In this document: piece by piece, positions 35,078 to 43,249 of the stretch
Layout of the letters: every line of letters starts with the position of its first letter
Position numbering within the stretch: position 1 is the stretch's first letter
From: Oscillatoriales cyanobacterium
Lineage (GTDB): Bacteria; Cyanobacteriota; Cyanobacteriia; Cyanobacteriales; Microcoleaceae
Reading direction: 5' to 3'
NCBI GenBank assembly: GCA_004292955.1
Contig: RDXX01000022.1
Span: 1-64,000 of the forward strand
Length of the DNA stretch: 64,000 bases
Program-made: the position numbers and the translations under genes
Notes under the pieces: generated by a model
Told to the model about the DNA's origin: nothing
What the model saw: only the letters and a program-made list of their open reading frames with translations
Database searches by the model: none

Positions 35078-36250
35078 ATGCAGCTAGCACCAGTTGAAGA
35101 ACAGATGTGGGAGAGTTCGCCAGCAAACACACCCGATCGAATCTTCGATCGCGATATCCACCAGCACTACGATTTCAAAGAAACACCAATTGTTACTGAA
35201 ATTAACCGCGAAAAGATTCCTCGGTTTCTCGAATCCTTAAGGCTGTCTGATTATATAGAAAGGCGATCGAGCTACCAAAGAAGAGGTCGCTGGACGGCAA
35301 CGATGAAATCCAGATTGATTGAGTCATTTATCCTCAATATTCCCGTTCCTCCAATAACTTTGTACAAACAAGATTTAGCTCGTTATGAAATCTTAGATGG
35401 TCAGCAGCGAATCTCTGCTATTCAAGAGTTTTATGGGAACAAGCTCGAACTAGCAGGGCTGGAAGTTTTGCCTCAATTTAACGGAAATACCTACAAGAAA
35501 CTCCCTCAAAAAATTAGGGCTACTATCGATCGACGCTCCATATCATCCGTAGCAATTCTTGCCGAATCAACCTCTAATCCTGAATCAGCTAAGTTTCTAA
35601 AACAGAAAGCCTTTGAACGTCTAAATACTGGAAGAATAGAGTTCAGCCAGCAGGAAATGAGAAATATTTTTTATGCTGGAAAATTCAATGAACTGTTGCT
35701 AAAATTAGCGCGCCATCCCATATTTGCTGAAGCTTGGGGAATTCCGACAGACGATCGCAATCCAGAATTAAAGGAAAATACCTTTTATATAAAAATGGAA
35801 GACGCTGAGTTAGTGCTGCGTTTTTTTGCTCTCAGGAATGTCGAGCATTTCCGGCTGGGGATGGAAGGATTTTTAGATTTGTACATGATGAAAAGTTTGA
35901 ATTTCACTGATGTAGATCTCAATTACTTGGAAGAGCTTTTTGTTAAAACGCTCGCAATAGCTCACAAAATTTACGGAGAGCATTTATTTAAACCATTTGA
36001 CCCTCAATCTCAAAATTGGTCGCCAAAGCCCGAGCGAGCATATTATGATGGAATTATGGTTGCTTTGAGCAGATATTTGCCAGATGAAGCAAAAATAATT
36101 GCTAGAAAAGAGCGGATTATTGAAAAAACAAAAAACCTGTTTAACAAACCAGAATCTCATCTTTTGATAGAAGGTGGAACAACTAAAGCAGAAATTCAGC
36201 AGCGGATCGGAATAGTTGACGAAATGCTTTCGCAAGTTATCGGAGAGTAA
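35078..36250 (+). CDS. DUF262 (ParB/GmrSD-like) protein
   Basis: From ATG 35078 the product has 390 residues. The DUF262 domain occupies the first half, with RSSYQRRGRW (63-72), the typical DGQQR at 107-111 in EILDGQQRISAI, and RLNTGRIEFSQQEMRN. DUF262 proteins belong to a ParB-like nucleotidase/nuclease superfamily and act in GmrSD-type restriction and in BREX and other defence loci. The next gene, six bases on, is a RiboL-PSP-HEPN protein; together they form a two-gene module. An earlier ATG at 35054 (MCLGRLRK) is less likely. A possible -10 TATAAT lies at 35037-35042. Confidence 0.88.
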   Translation: MQLAPVEEQMWESSPANTPDRIFDRDIHQHYDFKETPIVTEINREKIPRFLESLRLSDYIERRSSYQRRGRWTATMKSRLIESFILNIPVPPITLYKQDLARYEILDGQQRISAIQEFYGNKLELAGLEVLPQFNGNTYKKLPQKIRATIDRRSISSVAILAESTSNPESAKFLKQKAFERLNTGRIEFSQQEMRNIFYAGKFNELLLKLARHPIFAEAWGIPTDDRNPELKENTFYIKMEDAELVLRFFALRNVEHFRLGMEGFLDLYMMKSLNFTDVDLNYLEELFVKTLAIAHKIYGEHLFKPFDPQSQNWSPKPERAYYDGIMVALSRYLPDEAKIIARKERIIEKTKNLFNKPESHLLIEGGTTKAEIQQRIGIVDEMLSQVIGE

Positions 36251-36256
36251 CTTGCG

Positions 36257-37318
36257 ATGTTTGAGGAGCTTATCCAGCAAGTTAGTGTCAAAATTTCAAG
36301 TGTTCGTGCGATAATTAAAACGAACGATCGACTGAGAAAAATTGTATTTCAACATAGTTCCAATATAGGGAATTTGAAAGAAAATCCTGAATTGGCAAAA
36401 TTAATAGAAGAAATCCCTACAAAATGGGAATGGGAAATTTACGATCGATCTGCTGTGGTAACTAGATTGTATGCTATTTATGAACGCTTCGTTGAGGATT
36501 TAATTTCGGATTGGCTGCGGCTCATGCCAGATTTAGTTCCACGCTATTCAGACTTGGACGAAAAAATTCAGAATACCCATCGAGAGGGTATCGGGCGTTT
36601 GTTAATTGACCTCAAAAAAAATAGGTTCCAACACCTTTCAGTTGAGCAAGTAGTTCAAGGATTATCCTGTGGGATTACTGATAGTGGGAAATACGAGCTA
36701 CTTCCTGATGCTTTCCTATTGCACGAGCAAAATTTACGCAAGGACGTGTTAGAAAAAGTCTTTAAAAATGCTGGAATTGATGAAGCATGGAAATGGGTAA
36801 TCAACTACAAAGAAATCAAATATTTTTTACAGGAATTTCGCGACAATCAAAATACGGCAGAAGGAGAACTCAAACAACTGGTTGATTATCGTAATGAAGC
36901 AGCACACGGAGTAGTAGACGAGATTTTGGGAACTCAAGAACTGTTGGAATCAAGTGATTTTGTGGAGGCTTTATGTAAATCTCTAGCCGATTTAGTTACC
37001 TACAATATAATTTTAATCCAGACTAAGCAAGAAGTAGTAATGGAAATCGGACAAATTACTGAGTGGTTCAAAAAGCCACAAGCAGGTGTAGCGAAAGTTA
37101 AGGAAGTTACATTGAGTGTAGGAAAAAGTGTTTTTCTGGTTTTAGTTAACGATGAATTGTCGTACTGCTATTCTGCTAAAATTGAGAGCATTCAGCTTAA
37201 CGATCTGTCTCAAAATCGTGTGGAGATAGCGTCGGAAACAGAAGTGGGATTAAAGTTCGATCGCGATGCCAGGGTTGGTTTGACTATTTATGTAACGACA
37301 TCCGAGCGAGTTGACTGA
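36257..37318 (+). CDS. RiboL-PSP-HEPN domain protein, predicted RNase
   Basis: The 353-residue protein carries a HEPN domain in its first two thirds, of the RiboL-PSP type (MAE_28990/MAE_18760-like). The catalytic Rx4H motif is R212 to H217 in DYRNEAAHGVVDEI, and WEIYDRSAVVTRLYAIYERF is the conserved first helix. HEPN RNases cut tRNA or mRNA in defence and toxin systems. The last 90 residues form a separate beta-rich domain with charged strands. It follows the DUF262 gene with six bases between and must be cotranslated with it; the pair is a probable anti-phage or abortive-infection unit. The motif is intact, so the protein should be active when triggered. Confidence 0.87.
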   Translation: MFEELIQQVSVKISSVRAIIKTNDRLRKIVFQHSSNIGNLKENPELAKLIEEIPTKWEWEIYDRSAVVTRLYAIYERFVEDLISDWLRLMPDLVPRYSDLDEKIQNTHREGIGRLLIDLKKNRFQHLSVEQVVQGLSCGITDSGKYELLPDAFLLHEQNLRKDVLEKVFKNAGIDEAWKWVINYKEIKYFLQEFRDNQNTAEGELKQLVDYRNEAAHGVVDEILGTQELLESSDFVEALCKSLADLVTYNIILIQTKQEVVMEIGQITEWFKKPQAGVAKVKEVTLSVGKSVFLVLVNDELSYCYSAKIESIQLNDLSQNRVEIASETEVGLKFDRDARVGLTIYVTTSERVD

Positions 37319-37420
37319 ATCTTTCGTAGCTGCGAAGCCCGATCGCCAATTCCCGCAAAACACTAACACAAATACACTACAATTATCCCACCATCCGGCA
37401 CCTACAAACCTGCTAACCCC

Positions 37421-38932
37421 ATGCTTTGCGATTACCTCGTACAAATCCTCACCGCCCGCGTCTACGATGTTGCTCAAGAATCCCCCCTAGAAGTAGCCCC
37501 CAATCTATCAACGCGGCTCAACAATAAACTGCTGCTGAAACGCGAAGATATGCAGTCTGTTTTCTCCTTCAAACTGCGGGGCGCGTACAACAAAATGGCG
37601 CAACTGTCGCCGGATTTGCTAGCACAAGGTGCGATCGCAGCTTCCGCCGGCAATCACGCCCAAGGAGTCGCCCTCGCTGCCCGCCACCTGGGAACTCGCG
37701 CGATTATCGTCATGCCCGTAACGACGCCGCAGGTGAAGGTTAATGCGGTGATAGCCCGCGGTGGAGAGGTGATTTTGCATGGGGATACCTACGATGATGC
37801 CTACGCTTTTGCGCGCCAATTAGAGGTCGAAAAAGGCATGACTTTTATTCACCCTTTTGACGATCCGCACGTGATTGCGGGACAGGGTACGATCGGCATG
37901 GAAATTCTGCGGCAACATCAAAAACCGATTCACGCGATTTTTGTGGCAATTGGCGGCGGTGGATTGATTTCGGGAATTGCGGCTTATATCAAGCGGTTGC
38001 GCCCGGAAATTAAGATTATTGGTGTGGAACCGGTGGACTCTGATGCGATGAATCAATCGCTGAAAGCGGGTAAACGGGTGCGCTTGTCGCAGGTTGGTTT
38101 ATTTGCTGACGGCGTTGCGGTGCGGGAAGTTGGCGAGGAAACTTTTCGGCTTTGTCAGGAGTATGTGGATGAGATTATTTTGGTGGATACGGATGATATT
38201 TGTGCGGCGATTAAGGATGTTTTTGAGGATACGCGATCGATCTTAGAACCTGCTGGCGCTTTGGCGATCGCAGGTGCGAAGGCTTATGTGGAACGGGAAC
38301 AAGTCGCAGGAGAAACATTAATTGCGGTTGCTTGCGGCGCGAACATGAATTTCGATCGCCTGCGTTTTGTAGCAGAAAGGGCAGAGTTTGGCGAACGTCG
38401 GGAAGCAATTTTTGCAGTCACAATTCCCGAACAACCGGGAAGTCTCCGCAGGTTTTGCGAATGTTTGGGTAAGCGCAATCTAACTGAATTTAGCTATCGA
38501 ATTGCGGATGAAAAAGCAGCGCATATTTTTATCGGCGTCCAAATTCAAAATCGTGCCGATGCGGTAAAAATAGCAGCGAGTTTTGAAGATTGCGGCTTTA
38601 AAACTTTGGATTTAACTGATGATGAATTAACGAAATTGCACTTGCGGCATATGGTGGGCGGGCGTTCGATGCTGGCGGATCATGAGTTATTTTATCGCTT
38701 TGAATTTCCCGAACGTCCGGGTGCGTTGATGAAGTTTGTGGGTTCGATGAGTCCTAATTGGAATATCAGCGTTTTTCACTATCGGAATAACGGCGCAGAT
38801 TACGGGCGAATTGTGGTGGGAATTCAAGTACCGCCGGATGAGATGCAGGAGTGGCAGGCTTTTTTGGATACGCTGGGTTATCAGTATGGGGATGAGAGTC
38901 AGAATCCGGCTTATAAGTTGTTTTTGAGGTAG
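37421..38932 (+). CDS. ilvA: Biosynthetic threonine ammonia-lyase
   Basis: A PLP enzyme that deaminates threonine to 2-oxobutanoate, the first step of isoleucine synthesis, feedback-inhibited by isoleucine. The 503 residues match the long biosynthetic form: catalytic domain 1-325 with PLP lysine K51 in FSFKLRGAYNKM, the glycine loop GGGGLISG, ASAGNHAQG and a Cys in VACGANMNFDRLR, followed by two ACT-like regulatory domains (about 330-500; IPEQPGSLRRFCECL and FPERPGALMKFVGSM). ATG 37421 begins MLCDYLVQILTARVYDVAQE, as in other cyanobacterial IlvA. Single gene. Confidence 0.96.
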   Translation: MLCDYLVQILTARVYDVAQESPLEVAPNLSTRLNNKLLLKREDMQSVFSFKLRGAYNKMAQLSPDLLAQGAIAASAGNHAQGVALAARHLGTRAIIVMPVTTPQVKVNAVIARGGEVILHGDTYDDAYAFARQLEVEKGMTFIHPFDDPHVIAGQGTIGMEILRQHQKPIHAIFVAIGGGGLISGIAAYIKRLRPEIKIIGVEPVDSDAMNQSLKAGKRVRLSQVGLFADGVAVREVGEETFRLCQEYVDEIILVDTDDICAAIKDVFEDTRSILEPAGALAIAGAKAYVEREQVAGETLIAVACGANMNFDRLRFVAERAEFGERREAIFAVTIPEQPGSLRRFCECLGKRNLTEFSYRIADEKAAHIFIGVQIQNRADAVKIAASFEDCGFKTLDLTDDELTKLHLRHMVGGRSMLADHELFYRFEFPERPGALMKFVGSMSPNWNISVFHYRNNGADYGRIVVGIQVPPDEMQEWQAFLDTLGYQYGDESQNPAYKLFLR

Positions 38933-38940
38933 TTTATTAT

Positions 38941-38993
38941 TCGGCGGTTGAAACCGATCCTATACAAACGAAGTCCGCCTCCGCGGACTAAGA
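38941..38993. repeat. GTCCGCCTCCGCGGAC dispersed repeat
   Basis: CGGCGGTTGAAACCGATCCT..ATACAAACGAAGTCCGCC..TCCGCGGACTAAGAA, close to the copy at 33162-33212. It lies between the ends of the convergent ilvA and Rpn genes. Confidence 0.8.
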
Positions 38994-39032
38994 AAAAGGA
39001 CGCGAACAATGTCATGTCGGGTTTTCGACGCA

Positions 39033-39881
39033 TCAAACTTCCGATCGCAAATTCTGCACATCCTGAACGCTGAGTCCGGTTATTTGGGCTATGGTTGCGT
39101 CATCTAGGCGATCGAGTAACTGCCGTGCGATCGCGAGTGTTGCTTCTTTTTTAGCTTCTTTTCGAGCTTGTTTTTCAGCATAGATTATAACTCCTTGTTG
39201 GTCATAAATAAACATTTCTTGCCGTTCGATAGCGTCCAGCTCGTCAGGATTTAAATTAACTTGATTTGCTATATCAAAGGCTTGATGAATCTCTGGAATG
39301 ACATCCATTGTTTCTGGGATTTGTGTCAGCGTATTAGCATATTTTATGAAATAAATCCATTTATCCACCAGGGTTTCTAACTGTGACAAATCTTTGGTAA
39401 ATTTCGGGAGTTCGACAAACACTAGCTTCATGTTATTATCGGTATATCTCAGATTAGTCGTTTCTTCTTTGTAAACAAATCTAGAAATTACCCGATCGCT
39501 ATTTTCAAACATCTCAAAATCAGTCAGTGTCAGTGCAATCACAGGTTGCAGCATTCCGTAGCCTTGTCCTTTCTGTAATTGAGAAACATAGGTTTTTGCA
39601 GCGTTGTATAAAACTCTCTTTCCGAAAAACTCTACATTTAATACCTGCATTTCAATAATGACGAGAGTACCATCGGCAAGTCGGGCTTTCACATCTAAGT
39701 AAGTATCTTTTAACCCTGTGATTTTTGGGGGCAAATTGGGATTAATAATTTCTAAGTCTTCTATGGTAGGATTGCCATCGTAAATCATGGCGTTGAGAAA
39801 GCTGATGAGTATGCCTTTGTTATCTGAAGAACCGAAGATTTTTTTGAAGGCGTAGTCGGTTTTCGGGTTGATGAATGTCAT
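39033..39881 (-). CDS. Rpn-family PD-(D/E)XK nuclease
   Basis: From ATG 39881 the protein has 282 residues, beginning MTFINPKTDYAFKKIFGSSD, the signature start of the Rpn/YhgA recombination-promoting nuclease family. Catalytic residues of the PD-(D/E)XK fold are visible in YLDVKARLADGTLVIIEMQV (D, E-x-Q). The C-terminus DDATIAQITGLSVQDVQNLR is a small HTH usual in cyanobacterial members. An earlier ATG at 39935 would add 18 residues. These proteins are numerous in cyanobacteria and behave like mobile or selfish genes. Confidence 0.92.
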   Translation of the reverse strand: MTFINPKTDYAFKKIFGSSDNKGILISFLNAMIYDGNPTIEDLEIINPNLPPKITGLKDTYLDVKARLADGTLVIIEMQVLNVEFFGKRVLYNAAKTYVSQLQKGQGYGMLQPVIALTLTDFEMFENSDRVISRFVYKEETTNLRYTDNNMKLVFVELPKFTKDLSQLETLVDKWIYFIKYANTLTQIPETMDVIPEIHQAFDIANQVNLNPDELDAIERQEMFIYDQQGVIIYAEKQARKEAKKEATLAIARQLLDRLDDATIAQITGLSVQDVQNLRSEV

Positions 39882-40068
39882 GGTGGGAATCTGGAATAAC
39901 GACCGCTGTGTCGATTGTATCATCGGTGCGATCAAACTTGACGGGTGCGATCGCCCGTAGGAGAAGATAATGAGCTATCCTCACTCTTGAGAGTCAGAAT
40001 GGCGATCGGGCTTTTCCAGATAGATGCGATTGGAAGTACAATAAAGTTAAAAGTTACAAAAGGGAACA

Positions 40069-40485
40069 ATGGCAGCACGCGATCGCTTTCATGAAGCCGT
40101 TAAGCTTGCCCTTCAGAAGGAAAATTGGGTGATTACCGACGATCCGCTGAGGCTAGAAACCGGTTGAGCAAAGTTTGAGATTGATTTGGGTGCAGAGCGT
40201 TTACTCGCAGCACAACGGGCAGGAGAAAAAATCGCCGTCGAAATTAAAACATTTTTGGGTGACTCCCCGATTACGGATTATCATGCGGCATTAGGACAGT
40301 TTCTGAATTATCGGCTTGCATTAGAACTTAAGGAACCCGATCGCAAGCTTTATTTAGCAGTTCCTGTTGCGGTGCACGAAGCTTTTTTTCAGCGGGAGTT
40401 TTTGCAAATTTCGGTAGAGCGGCATCAAGTTAACCGCATTGTCTACGATCCAGTGAATGAGGTGATTGTACAATGGATAAGCTAG
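40069..40485 (+). pseudogene. xisH: xisH with an in-frame TGA
   Basis: From ATG 40069 the frame reads MAARDRFHEAVKLALQKENW then VITDDPLRLETG, meets TGA at codon 33 (40165-40167) and continues without a shift as AKFEIDLGAERLLAAQRAGE then KIAVEIKTFLGDSPITDYHA to QWIS and TAG 40485. The whole is a normal XisH of 138 codons, with the nuclease-like E-I-D and V-E-I-K motifs intact. XisH is needed with XisI and XisF for excision of the fdxN element in Anabaena; most copies elsewhere are orphans. One base change (for example GGA to TGA) explains the stop. A restart at the Leu/Gly near 40186 is possible but lacks the N-terminus. Confidence 0.88.
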
Positions 40486-40808
40486 AGCATTATCGTCAGT
40501 CGATTCAAGCATTATTGACTGAATATGTGGCAACTCCGATCTCCAATGGTGCGATCGAATCGCAAATAATTTTTGATACGCAGCGGGATCATTATCAAGT
40601 GACGAATGTTGGTTGGGATGGGCATCGGCGGGTGTATGGATGCGTGCTGCATTTAGATATTAAGGATGGCAAGATTTGGTTGCAGCAGAATACAACGGAG
40701 ATGCGAGTGGCGCACGAGTTGGTGGCAATGGGTGTGGCAAAGGAGGATATTATCTTGGGATTTCAAGCAACCTATGTGCGCGAGTACACGGGCTTTGGAG
40801 TGGCTTAG
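40473..40808 (+). CDS. xisI: XisI protein
   Basis: The 111 residues MDKLEHYRQSIQALLTEYVA ... YQVTNVGWDGHRRVYGCVLH ... GFQATYVREYTGFGVA match XisI throughout. It overlaps the end of xisH by 13 bases, the usual arrangement. XisI is the small partner of XisH; the pair is common in cyanobacteria with variable copy number. Here XisI is intact although XisH has a stop codon. Confidence 0.93.
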   Translation: MDKLEHYRQSIQALLTEYVATPISNGAIESQIIFDTQRDHYQVTNVGWDGHRRVYGCVLHLDIKDGKIWLQQNTTEMRVAHELVAMGVAKEDIILGFQATYVREYTGFGVA

Positions 40809-41044
40809 CGATCGCTAAAAATAATGTCACCAGCAGCGATTTCCTGACGTACTATCTCAGCTAGACTATCCCACTGAGCGTCTGTTGTAGCTTCAAATTG
40901 AGCCTTCCACACCTGTTCGTCACTGATATCCTCTTCCGCCATTAGAATGCGGATTAACTCTCGTTTGTCGATCGCAGATAGTTGTCTAATGGTAGGGAGT
41001 AATTCTGTTAGTGCGATCGGTTGTTTTCCTACGATGCGTCTATG
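40805..41044 (-). pseudogene. Antitoxin-like frame without a start codon
   Basis: On the minus strand an open frame of 79 codons reads ...QPIALTELLPTIRQLSAIDK RELIRILMAEEDISDEQVWK and ends AAGDIIFSDR. It is protein-like and resembles small cyanobacterial antitoxin-type proteins, but upstream of the conserved part there is no ATG, GTG or TTG before an in-frame TAA. The only internal ATG (LMAEED) would remove half. The gene has probably lost its start. Its stop overlaps the convergent xisI stop. Confidence 0.4.
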
Positions 41045-41089
41045 TTAACGGTAGCAGGTCAACGTAGTAATTGCAACTTCTAGGGGAGT

Positions 41090-41120
41090 TTGACAAAAAA
41101 TGCCCAAAAATTGCTATAAT
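41090..41120 (+). promoter_or_regulatory. Sigma-70-like promoter of the AbrB-PIN pair
   Basis: TTGACA at 41090-41095 and TATAAT at 41115-41120 are perfect consensus boxes separated by 19 bases, slightly more than the ideal 17. They lie 44 bases or more upstream of the GTG at 41164 and inside any longer version of the frame, which argues for the GTG start. Confidence 0.6.
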
Positions 41121-41163
41121 AAAGAGTCTTAGAAACTTAACACTAAAGGCTGAGGTTAAAGTC

Positions 41164-41463
41164 GTGACAATAACTTCACAAGAAACGGATGTAGAAATTC
41201 AACAATTCCCGATTCTTCTGGGACAGGGAGGGGAAATTACCATTCCCCAGTTATTACAAGATGCTCTCAAGGTCGATCGGGGAGATATGCTGGTGCTACT
41301 CCAAATAGGTAATTTGATTGTGCTTGCTCCCAAACAACCTCAAGTTCCCCAACTAATCGATCGGATTGCAACTATTATGGAAAGTGAAAATGTGGGTTTG
41401 ACTGATTTATTGGCGGGTTTAGAGGCCGAGCGAGAGGCGATTTGGCAGGAGAAACATTCTTGA
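41164..41463 (+). CDS. AbrB/SpoVT-type antitoxin
   Basis: From GTG 41164 the protein has 99 residues with a swapped-hairpin AbrB domain (GQGGEITIPQLLQDALKVDR then GDMLVLLQIGNLIVLAP) and a helical C-terminus (LTDLLAGLEAEREAIWQEKH), which should wrap the toxin. A longer frame from ATG 41071 adds 31 residues that run through a promoter-like sequence and look non-coding. Its stop overlaps the next gene's ATG (TGATG), so antitoxin and PIN toxin are coupled. It probably represses its own operon. Confidence 0.85.
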   Translation: MTITSQETDVEIQQFPILLGQGGEITIPQLLQDALKVDRGDMLVLLQIGNLIVLAPKQPQVPQLIDRIATIMESENVGLTDLLAGLEAEREAIWQEKHS

Positions 41464-41909
41464 TGCGTAGGATATTTGCAGACTCCAGCGTGTTAATTGC
41501 CGGATGCGGATCGCGAACAGGAGCTAGTCGTGCTGTGCTGACAATGGCAGAAATAGGTCTTTTCAAGTTGGTTGTATCTGACCAAGTTTTGGAGGAATGC
41601 GATCGCAATTTACGCAAAAAAATACCTGCGTCTCTGCCAATTTTTACAGAGTTGCTAGCTACTATTAACCCCGAAATTCAACCCGATCCATCCCTCGAAG
41701 AATCATCGCGGTGGGCGGCTATTATTGAAGCTAAAGATACCCCGATTTTAGCGGCGGCTGTTCTGGCAAATGTCGATCGCCTGTTGAGCTTAAATACCAA
41801 AGATTTTACGTCCGAAGTTGCTGCACAAAGCGGGTTAATGATTCAAACTCCAGCAGAATTTGTTACAGAAATCCGAGAGATTGTAGGAAAAGGTTTGTCG
41901 TCAACGTGA
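41463..41909 (+). CDS. PIN-domain ribonuclease toxin
   Basis: From ATG 41463 the protein has 148 residues of PIN fold: FADSSVLIAG with the first catalytic Asp (D6), a Glu in LEECDRNLRK, and the late acidic pair in AKDTPILAAAVLANVDRLLS LNTKDF. PIN toxins cut RNA, often tRNA or rRNA. It follows the AbrB-type antitoxin with a one-base overlap, a normal type II module of VapBC style. All acidic residues appear intact. A start at 41442 would lie inside the antitoxin gene and is unlikely. Confidence 0.88.
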   Translation: MRRIFADSSVLIAGCGSRTGASRAVLTMAEIGLFKLVVSDQVLEECDRNLRKKIPASLPIFTELLATINPEIQPDPSLEESSRWAAIIEAKDTPILAAAVLANVDRLLSLNTKDFTSEVAAQSGLMIQTPAEFVTEIREIVGKGLSST

Positions 41910-41992
41910 TTCGAGGGTGATGAGCGACGTATCAGAAAGGCGATCGCACTTAGTTTTGTTCGTAAGGGCGATCGCACTTCGCGCACCACAAT

Positions 41993-42442
41993 CTATTCTG
42001 GTTTCATCCAACCTTTAACGATCGCCTTCCCGACATTGACATAAGGATTGTCTAAAAACTCTTCGATCGCAGCTTCACCACCAGCCTGCAATGCACCAAC
42101 CGCACGACGCTTGAAACTGGGGGTAGTTTCATCATTAACGTGAGCAATCTTTTCCGCATCAGTAGCGGTGGGATTACTTACCTCTAATTGTTTGAGCAGT
42201 TGTTGAATTTCTTTTGCTGAAGCCGCAAGAGTTTGTTTCTGTTCTGATTGTTGGACAAAAGAGTTGTTGTCAGAGCTGGCATTCTCACCCATAGCCCCAA
42301 CCTGACCATGATTATTATAAGAAGTTTGTGACACTACTTTACTCTCGGATACGGGTTTATACTCTACATTTCCATCGACGTTTCCTTGAACCAAGTTGCC
42401 CTGAAAACTACTATTATTCATGTCTACAGATTTACGTTCCAT
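41993..42442 (-). CDS. Protein with N-terminal amyloid-like motif and helical C-terminal domain
   Basis: From ATG 42442 (MERKSVDMNNSSFQGNLVQG) the protein has 149 residues; ATGs at 42460 and 42421 are alternatives. The N-terminus carries NNSSFQGNLVQGNVDGN, nearly repeated at the C-terminus of the neighbouring protein. A Gln/Ser/Asn-rich, disordered middle follows (28-80). The last 75 residues (KEIQQLLKQLEVSNPTATDA ... AAIEEFLDNPYVNVGKAIVK) are a helical domain that I remember as recurring at the ends of cyanobacterial effector-type proteins, ending in KGW. It lies 50 bases downstream of the DUF6232 gene in the same direction. Function is not known; signalling or cell-death effector is a hypothesis. 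Confidence 0.75.
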   Translation of the reverse strand: MERKSVDMNNSSFQGNLVQGNVDGNVEYKPVSESKVVSQTSYNNHGQVGAMGENASSDNNSFVQQSEQKQTLAASAKEIQQLLKQLEVSNPTATDAEKIAHVNDETTPSFKRRAVGALQAGGEAAIEEFLDNPYVNVGKAIVKGWMKPE

Positions 42443-42492
42443 AACTGCTAGCATCCTCAATTGCTAATGTTTACTTTTAGTGTTATGTTAGC

Positions 42493-42996
42493 TCAATTAC
42501 CAGAAAGATACGAAGTATTACCACCGACATTTCCCTGTATTAAGTTACCTTTTACTTCACTATTGTTGATACATATTTCATAAGATACGTTGTTTTTTTC
42601 TTTTTCTATAAAATCATATATGCCTAAAACTATCTGTTTGAGTTTTGCTAGTTCATCCGTAACAAATAGCGTTTTGTCACCTGAATTTAGAGTAATTAAT
42701 AGACCGTGGTATTTGGGCTTTTTCAAGTTCCAAACTACACCTCCAATTGCAACCAATACCAACAAACCACCTAGTGCACTGTTACCTATACCAGCTATCA
42801 ATGAAGCAAAAAAAATACTGACAATTATCGACCAAGGAATCGTTCCAATATCGACCGCTCCTTCACTAAAACTTGTTATATTGTGAGTTTGATAAACAGT
42901 ATTTGAAAAACGAACTGTTCTTTGGGTTATAGTAATAACTTGATTTCGTTCTAAAGCGATGCTCTGATTACTTCCCAAGAGGTTTGGTGTTGCCAT
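42493..42996 (-). CDS. DUF6232-like membrane protein with C-terminal amyloid-like motif
   Basis: The 167 residues begin with a beta-rich part resembling DUF6232 (RNQVITITQRTVRFSNTVYQ, THNITSFSEGAVDIGTIP). Two adjacent transmembrane segments (about 54-88: SIIVSIFFASLIAGIG, LGGLLVLVAIGGVVW) follow, then a cytoplasmic PH-like strand set (YHGLLITLNSGDKTLFVTDE), and finally NNSEVKGNLIQGNVGGN close to the end. The last motif matches the start of the next protein in 12 of 17 positions. The gene is the first of two minus-strand genes and is divergent from the HTH gene at 43250, with 250 bases between. Confidence 0.75.
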   Translation of the reverse strand: MATPNLLGSNQSIALERNQVITITQRTVRFSNTVYQTHNITSFSEGAVDIGTIPWSIIVSIFFASLIAGIGNSALGGLLVLVAIGGVVWNLKKPKYHGLLITLNSGDKTLFVTDELAKLKQIVLGIYDFIEKEKNNVSYEICINNSEVKGNLIQGNVGGNTSYLSGN

Positions 42997-43144
42997 TTAT
43001 TATACCTATAAAATTGATGTTTGATGCTATGTGACGACACCCTTTTCAGCTCTGAGGCACAACTACGCGCCTGTTAATAAACACTCTAGTAAGATGCTTG
43101 TGTCTGCTTTACTGATACTAAACCGATCGCACAAAAATTAAAAG

Positions 43145-43222
43145 CGGAAAAAGACGGATTTTTCTTAAATTATTGTAAACTACGGAAAAAGACGGATCGA
43201 GACGGATAAAGTCGGCTATAAT
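43145..43222 (+). promoter_or_regulatory. Repeated CGGAAAAAGACGGAT and promoter
   Basis: CGGAAAAAGACGGAT occurs at 43145-43159 and again at 43183-43197, with a third half GACGGAT at 43201-43207. A TATAAT at 43217-43222 follows. This is a typical place for operator repeats of the divergent HTH gene at 43250 and perhaps of the minus-strand pair. Confidence 0.6.
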
Positions 43223-43249
43223 AACCACTGTCCTCCCACATCCCGGATG

